Origin: Comamonadaceae bacterium OTU4NAUVB1
GTDB lineage: Bacteria > Pseudomonadota > Gammaproteobacteria > Burkholderiales > Burkholderiaceae_C
Direction: 5' to 3'
DNA: 64,000 nt
Assembly (NCBI GenBank): GCA_024372625.1
Contig: CP099604.1
Coordinates: 225,856 to 289,855, forward strand
The position numbers and the translations under genes are program-made. Position 1 is the stretch's first letter, and every line of letters begins with the position of its first letter. The notes under the pieces were generated by a model. That model was given only the letters and a program-made list of their open reading frames with translations. It made no database searches and was not told the DNA's origin. Of the stretch, positions 59,465 through 64,000 are shown piece by piece.

Positions 59465-59504
59465 GCAAGCAATCCATGTGGCAGTCAGCATCAATGTGTT
59501 TGTG

Positions 59505-59518
59505 AGTACCAAAGTACT
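59505..59518. promoter_or_regulatory. AGTAC-CAAA-GTACT palindrome, copy 2
   Basis: A perfect 5-bp dyad with 4-bp spacer, upstream of the ABM-like gene. Variants occur at 38694 and 63529. Confidence 0.45.
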
Positions 59519-59680
59519 ACATAAATGCTTGGCCAGAGTTAGTATTTGCCCAACCCCTGATGCCTGAGGCTTATTGTCTGGATGCTGTTTAGGGATGCGA
59601 GATCGCGCGGCGATGAGCGCTGTTAGCGTTGATTGGCGGGACGCAACGACGCTTCAAGCGCCTCCCCAAGGCAGTGGTAA

Positions 59681-59706
59681 CCTAAGATTATTTTTATAAT
59701 CTCAGG
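59681..59706. promoter_or_regulatory. 26-bp inverted repeat upstream of the integrase
   Basis: Arms CCTAAGATTAT / ATAATCTCAGG pair in 10 of 11 positions around TTTT, 21 bp before the integrase GTG. It may be an operator, an att/core site or an RNA hairpin controlling the integrase. Confidence 0.7.
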
Positions 59707-59727
59707 TGTAAATCGGAGCGTCAAAAC

Positions 59728-61497
59728 GTGCCTCATCTATCGAATCCGCCCTCCCCGACGCGCTCCCCCGCGGAGCGGCACTTCGTGCGTCACATCGGTC
59801 TGCACCACTTCGCCTACCTGCGCGCTGTAGCCGAAGGCCTAGACGTCGTCGAGAGCGCCGCGCGCTACCTGGGCACCGAGCACGGCCACGAGGCGCGCTC
59901 AGCCCACCAGCAGACCGTCGACGCCGTGCGCGCTATTGCGCGCCGGCGCAGCGAGCCCTGGCGCCTCGTGGGCCTGTCGATCAAGACCACGGGCACGGCG
60001 CAGCCGAGCCTGGAAGCATTTGCGGAGGGACGGCTGGAAGGCTTCTCCGATGCCGAGGTGCTCGAGCTTTATCGGGAGGCCTTCCCTGCCGATCGCAAGA
60101 CGGCGCGCAGCCACCGGTTGCGCGAGCGCCAGCTGGCCCTGCTCCAGCGGCTCGAGGGCGTTGCCGCCGTGCAGCCGCAGCCCGGCGACCTGGTGGGTGG
60201 GTGGTTCGACGACCGCACGGCAGACAAGCTCATCGCCGCGGGGATCATCTCCCTGGGCGGGCTCCAGGCCCGCATTGCTGCAGGAGGACGTTGGTACCGC
60301 ACCCTGCCGGCAGTAGGCCAAGCCAAGGCCCAGCGCATCGCCCAGCACCTGGCCACCTTGCTGCCGGCAGCGCAGCGGGCGGATCGACCGCTGTTTGCGC
60401 TCGTTACGATGCCCGCGCTGGCTATTCCGCTTGCAGCTGCTTCAGAGTCGGATAGCTCCGGCCCACCTCGCCTGCTGGCGGTGTCGACCGATGCGGAAGC
60501 CGTCAGGGCCTGGATTGCCGCGCGAGCGGGCTCCACAGCCACCGCCAAGGCCTACCAGCGCGAAGCCACCCGGCTGCTGCTGTGGCTGCAGCACGAGCGC
60601 CAACGCCGCCTCGCGCAGATGGACATCGAGGACTGCACGGCCTACATGGCGTTCCTGCAGCACGTGCCCGAGCGCTGGATCTCGCGCGCGCGGGCCCGTC
60701 CCGGCCAGCCGGGCTGGGCGCCCTTCCGTGGCCCGTTGTCGCATGCCAGCCACCGTCAGGCGGTGGTGATCGTCAACGCCCTGTTCACCTGGCTGCAGTC
60801 GGCCCAGTACCTGCCGGGCAATCCCTGGCAGCTGGTCAACAAGAAGACCGGAGATGACCGCGACCAGAAGATGCTTGATACCAAGGCCTTGTCGCAAGCC
60901 GCCATGGCCGAGGTGCTGCGCTTCATTGACGATCAGCCCATGAGCGCCTCGAGCGTGCGGATGCGTTTCATCCTGCGTTTCGTGGAAGCGGTCGGGCTGC
61001 GCTCGGCCGAGCTGCTCGGCGCGAAGCTACAAGACCTCAGGTTCGAGCCCGAGGGCTGGGTGATCCAGGTCCACGGCAAGGGCGCCCGAAACCGCATCGC
61101 CGCCATCCCTGGCCAGGCCCTGGACGCGTTGCAGACCTACCTCGCCCATCGCGGGCTTGGAAGCCTTCAGAACGCACCGCCTGAGGCGCCACTGCTGGCC
61201 AGCACCGCCGATGCCATGACGGCCATCGGCTACCAAGCCCTGTACGAGCATGTGCGCGGATGGATCCGCAAGGCCGTGGCCGCCTCCGAACTGCCGATGC
61301 ACGAGCGCGCCAAGCTCGCCGGTGCGACGACGCACTGGCTGCGTCACACCTTCGGCACGCTCGCCATTGCACGCAACGTGCCCTTGGACGTGATCCAGGC
61401 CCAAATGGGCCACGCCAGCATTCAGACCACCACGGCGATCTATGGGCGCGCGCCGATCAAGCGGAGGGTCGATGAGTTGGGCAAGGCGTTTTCTTGA
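59728..61497 (+). CDS. Tyrosine recombinase/integrase with N-terminal DUF3701 domain
   Basis: A 589-residue integrase. Residues 15-110 (HFAYLRAVAEGLDVVESAAR and on) are the DUF3701 domain; a helix-hairpin-helix-like region follows (LVGGWFDDRTADKLIAAGII). Residues 260-370 are the SAM-like core-binding domain (STATAKAYQREATRLLLWLQ). The catalytic domain has Arg in AVGLRSAELLGAKL, Lys in VHGKGARNRIAAIP, HWLRHTFGT (HxxR), GHASIQTTTAIYG (His and Tyr). All catalytic residues are present and the frame is intact. The start is GTG 59728, with GGAG nine bases upstream. DUF3701 integrases are found on plasmids and islands of Burkholderiales, so it may mobilise this region. Confidence 0.93.
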   Translation: MPHLSNPPSPTRSPAERHFVRHIGLHHFAYLRAVAEGLDVVESAARYLGTEHGHEARSAHQQTVDAVRAIARRRSEPWRLVGLSIKTTGTAQPSLEAFAEGRLEGFSDAEVLELYREAFPADRKTARSHRLRERQLALLQRLEGVAAVQPQPGDLVGGWFDDRTADKLIAAGIISLGGLQARIAAGGRWYRTLPAVGQAKAQRIAQHLATLLPAAQRADRPLFALVTMPALAIPLAAASESDSSGPPRLLAVSTDAEAVRAWIAARAGSTATAKAYQREATRLLLWLQHERQRRLAQMDIEDCTAYMAFLQHVPERWISRARARPGQPGWAPFRGPLSHASHRQAVVIVNALFTWLQSAQYLPGNPWQLVNKKTGDDRDQKMLDTKALSQAAMAEVLRFIDDQPMSASSVRMRFILRFVEAVGLRSAELLGAKLQDLRFEPEGWVIQVHGKGARNRIAAIPGQALDALQTYLAHRGLGSLQNAPPEAPLLASTADAMTAIGYQALYEHVRGWIRKAVAASELPMHERAKLAGATTHWLRHTFGTLAIARNVPLDVIQAQMGHASIQTTTAIYGRAPIKRRVDELGKAFS

Positions 61498-61691
61498 GGC
61501 TTACTGGAGCGCTGTGATTGCAACCGCCTGAAGCAGCACTATGAACTGCACACGTCTGCAAGACACTTAACGCCCGCGCTCCCTCGCCTTTGCTTGAAAA
61601 CGCTGGGAAACAATTTTTCAAATTGCGTCCAACGTCGCCATTGCGGTGCTTCGATTAGATTTGTGCGAAGGATCGGAAGGTTCAATCGAGG
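61498..61691. other. Gap between integrase and exostosin-like genes
   Basis: 194 bp between convergent genes. No terminator or att-like direct repeat was recognised. Confidence 0.35.
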
Positions 61692-62711
61692 TCAGCGATT
61701 GAGTTCGTAGGGAAAACTACGCCCTGCGCGCCGAAAGGCTGCCAACACCAGGGCGCGAAGTTGCCTGCGCGCCATGGCTTTGCCAACGGTATAGGCTGTC
61801 CAAGCAGGATAGATCGCATGGATCAGCTGCTCGCGAAAATCGCTGCGTTGACTCTGGAGTTGTCGGAACTGTTGCTCCAGCGTGTGACCGAGTGAAATGG
61901 GTCCAAAATTTGCGTTGAATGTCAGGCGCGCTAGCGCGCCACGTTGTTGCCATTCGTCCTCGTGCGAACGAACGATCGCATCGAGTTGGGCAAGCTGGCT
62001 TTCTTTGACAAACAAACAAAAGCTCAAGTCGATGCCTTTGGGTGGAAGCCAGCCGTCTGCCATCACCACCGGTGCGACGCCCAGTTCCATGGCTTCGAAC
62101 ATGCGAATGCTCGACGGGCTGGCGCCTCGTGGACACAAGGCAAACTTTGAGGCTCTCATCGTTTCGATGTAGACGCGTTGTTGAGCGCTCTTGTCGACCT
62201 TGCCGCCCGCGTCGTGTGACCAATGCTGATAGAAGTCGGTCGGCGCGACCTTGACGTCCGCCTGATCAGTTGATTTGTAGTGCCGGAAAATACGTTTGCG
62301 CAGCATCGAGGTGCTGCCCCCGATGAAGCTATAGAGAAAATCTTTCTGCATCGGCTCATCGATCAATCTGTCGATCCACATGTTGCGTTTGCCTTGGGCG
62401 GCAAAGAGGGAGGTGTAGGGACTGCAGGTCAGCGCCCGATGCCGAGACAGGAATGTGGTGTGGTTGGATGCATAGAGTGCCGGAATGTAGAAGTCGGTGA
62501 CATCTGAATCTGAAATCGCTACGCATTTCTTCGGAAATCTCTTGTAAGCCTCGATCTTTCTAATCGATCTGGGGGTGCCATCACTCAAAATAATGATGTC
62601 TGCTTGTGCAGGATCGGCTGTCAAAATGACGTTTTCGAACTGCTGGAGAATGTCAGTCAACTCACGATAGTGATCTTGGTGGGAACAGCCAGCAACATGC
62701 AGAAAAATCAT
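61692..62711 (-). CDS. Exostosin-family (GT47-like) glycosyltransferase
   Basis: A 339-residue glycosyltransferase. The C-terminal exostosin signature is SKFALCPRGASPSSIRMFEA followed by MELGVAPVVMADGWLPPKG. The N-terminal half has IIILSDGTPRSIRKIEAYKR and FLYSFIGGSTSMLRKRIF. ATG 62711 is chosen because AAGG lies five bases upstream; an earlier in-frame ATG at 62768 lacks a ribosome site. Usually such genes lie in polysaccharide clusters, but here it stands alone at the end of the island, so it is possibly a moved single gene. Confidence 0.83.
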   Translation of the reverse strand: MIFLHVAGCSHQDHYRELTDILQQFENVILTADPAQADIIILSDGTPRSIRKIEAYKRFPKKCVAISDSDVTDFYIPALYASNHTTFLSRHRALTCSPYTSLFAAQGKRNMWIDRLIDEPMQKDFLYSFIGGSTSMLRKRIFRHYKSTDQADVKVAPTDFYQHWSHDAGGKVDKSAQQRVYIETMRASKFALCPRGASPSSIRMFEAMELGVAPVVMADGWLPPKGIDLSFCLFVKESQLAQLDAIVRSHEDEWQQRGALARLTFNANFGPISLGHTLEQQFRQLQSQRSDFREQLIHAIYPAWTAYTVGKAMARRQLRALVLAAFRRAGRSFPYELNR

Positions 62712-62869
62712 AAGCGCCTTTTTGAGTTGAAAACAGTGGCCGTCTACAGCATTCGAAGAGGTTTCCATGCAGTTCAAAAACGCCTGCAGAATATGATTTT
62801 TACAAGGAAAACTGTCTTTGAGAATCCATATCTTTGATTATATTCCCGGGAACCGTTGCGTAAAGTTCT

Positions 62870-63121
62870 ATGGATAGAGTGCGGCTTGCATTTCAGAACT
62901 GCACTCACACCAATTTTATATGCCCAACCATGGCAGTTAAAAATGATAAACTTTCCTTAACCGACGAGCATTTAATCGATATCCATTCTTATAAAAAAGC
63001 CAAACAAAATAGAAAGTACGAAAGATATAAAAAGTATGCCGAGTGCCGCCACATCCAGCTTAGGATGATTAAACTACGGCTTGATTTATTTTGTAATGCA
63101 ACAGATTTTTTCTGCGCTTGA
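62870..63121 (+). CDS. Small Lys-rich hypothetical protein, uncertain
   Basis: An 83-codon frame, or 64 codons from the internal ATG at 62930 (MAVKNDKLSLTDEHLIDIHS). The middle is Lys/Tyr/Arg-rich (YKKAKQNRKYERYKKYAECR). Very AT-rich. I do not recognise it, and no good ribosome site is visible. It might be a real short gene acquired with the AT-rich DNA. Confidence 0.33.
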   Translation: MDRVRLAFQNCTHTNFICPTMAVKNDKLSLTDEHLIDIHSYKKAKQNRKYERYKKYAECRHIQLRMIKLRLDLFCNATDFFCA

Positions 63122-63821
63122 AAAATAAACTTTTTCATCTTCTTTTGGATAATTTTTTTGGTATCTAAACCTCAACCAATCATCCAGATTGTCAAGGTCA
63201 GGACATTAAAAGATAGATTTGCTAAGAATTGGCGCTAGTAAAGCCGCGCCTGTGCTGCGTTCACGCATGTAAATGAAACAAGCATTGGCACTGGCTCAGA
63301 ACTTGCCCAACGAGACGTCGGTCTACTTCAACGAACAGATGGGATGAAACGCGCCCAATGGGTTGCGGCGCGTTCGAAACAACCGGTTCTCTGCTTAGGC
63401 GACCTGCGTCTCAGGGGGGAGTAACTGAGTGGAAGAAACCACGTGGCAAGTTTTTGCCTTGTTGACCCACTGGTACAAAGCTAGAGGAATAACTGCGCGA
63501 TTTCATGTCAGCATCGTACTACATGAATAGCACCAAAGTACTCATTTTGTGATAAATTTGGCGCGTTGACTCGATATTCAGACGCACAGCAGTCGGTTGA
63601 GCCAGAGGAATGGAGGGTAAGCCTCTGAAAAGCATGCGTTTGTGCACGAACGTGCGTGCTAATTCGATCTGCGCCAAGGTACGCGCTCAATGATCGCTCA
63701 GGCCAGCAGGGCTGGTACGTGTCTTGCAGAAGTCAAACCGTGACATCGCACGTTACGTCGAAAATAACGCCCACGACTGGCACCTGCAGAGCGTGAAGGT
63801 CCTTCCACAACAGAGCAGGTC
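63122..63821. other. 700-bp stretch without a supported gene
   Basis: Contains a third AGTAC-type repeat (63529-63542) and a short frame MKQALALAQNLPNETSVYFN (63273-63347), probably a gene relic. Otherwise no features. Confidence 0.4.
63529..63542. repeat. AGCAC-CAAA-GTACT repeat, copy 3
   Basis: One mismatch from the perfect palindrome at 59505. In the gene-poor right end. Confidence 0.4.
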
Positions 63822-64000
63822 ATGCGTCACTCATTTTTCTATCTTCAACGCCAAGTTCAAGTCGATGTGTTCGAGAACGGTGGCACTTGGCGTTGGGCAT
63901 CTGTCATCGACGGGTCCGATCCTTTAATCATTGATAGAGCTATGACTGGCACGGCAGCGAGAGGGTTGCAAGAAACTCGCGCGACTGCAAGAACAGCCAT
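63822..64000 (+). CDS. Start of a hypothetical gene running off the right edge (partial)
   Basis: From ATG 63822 the frame stays open to the end of the window (59 codons). It begins MRHSFFYLQRQVQVDVFENG, then TWRWASVIDGSDPLIIDRAM, which is coherent as a small alpha/beta protein. AGCAGG lies just upstream of the ATG. Family not recognised. Confidence 0.45.
   Translation, partial: MRHSFFYLQRQVQVDVFENGGTWRWASVIDGSDPLIIDRAMTGTAARGLQETRATARTA

Overview
The window comes from a betaproteobacterium of the order Burkholderiales, most likely a Comamonadaceae-like genus. The evidence is a very GC-rich first half, an FlhD flagellar regulator, a Bug/TctC-type solute-binding protein, RND and EmrAB efflux operons with their own outer-membrane factors, and RES-Xre toxin-antitoxin genes. 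No rRNA, tRNA or CRISPR was recognised.

Positions 1 to about 37.1 kb look like a GC-rich chromosomal backbone with tight gene packing, overlapping start and stop codons and clear operons. In order: the tail of a probable alpha/beta hydrolase; a MexEF-OprM-like RND efflux operon; a decayed Fic/VbhA-type toxin-antitoxin gene; an EmrB-EmrA-OMF efflux operon; an amidase divergent from a TetR regulator with two matching palindromic operators; an Xre-RES toxin-antitoxin pair; an SRPBCC / Zn-dehydrogenase / DJ-1 operon; a cyclodeaminase-PanE pair; a TRAP-type binding protein coupled to an FMN 2-hydroxyacid dehydrogenase; trkA-trkH potassium uptake; a flippase, a GT2 glycosyltransferase and a large secreted protein of unknown function; an FlhD without FlhC beside it; and an IclR-controlled catabolic operon (amidohydrolase, HMG-CoA-lyase-like enzyme, CoA-transferase), followed by a Bug protein.

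From about 37.1-37.6 kb to the right edge GC falls, gene density drops and the DNA is mosaic, as in an acquired island or an integrated plasmid. It holds a ribbon-helix-helix (RHH) protein gene preceded by twenty tandem copies of an octamer; gene relics (AbiEii-like, ABM-like, IS5, sulfatase-modifying-factor-like, NmrA-like); an IS481 transposase inserted at the head of a broken tyrosine recombinase; a MobC-like protein with no relaxase; and a non-coding 43.3-44.6 kb stretch with 26-bp palindromes whose arms co-vary, a nested hairpin and phased 11-bp repeats, which resembles a plasmid origin or control region.

From 45.6 to 58.9 kb there is an apparent stress-response set: two CheB-methylesterase paralogues with a C-terminal Cys/His motif and no other chemotaxis genes, a Crp/Fnr gene with an in-frame stop, a DUF3455 lipoprotein, a haem-oxygenase-like iron enzyme, DUF883/ElaB, two DUF2382 proteins, YidB/DUF937 and YciF/DUF892. 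The right end has an ABM-like gene, an intact DUF3701-type integrase behind a strong inverted repeat, an exostosin-family glycosyltransferase, about 1 kb of AT-rich DNA and the start of a gene running off the edge.

The points most worth follow-up are the RHH gene with its 20-copy octamer leader, the covarying palindromes with phased 11-bp repeats beside mobC, and the twin orphan CheB-like proteins in the stress island.
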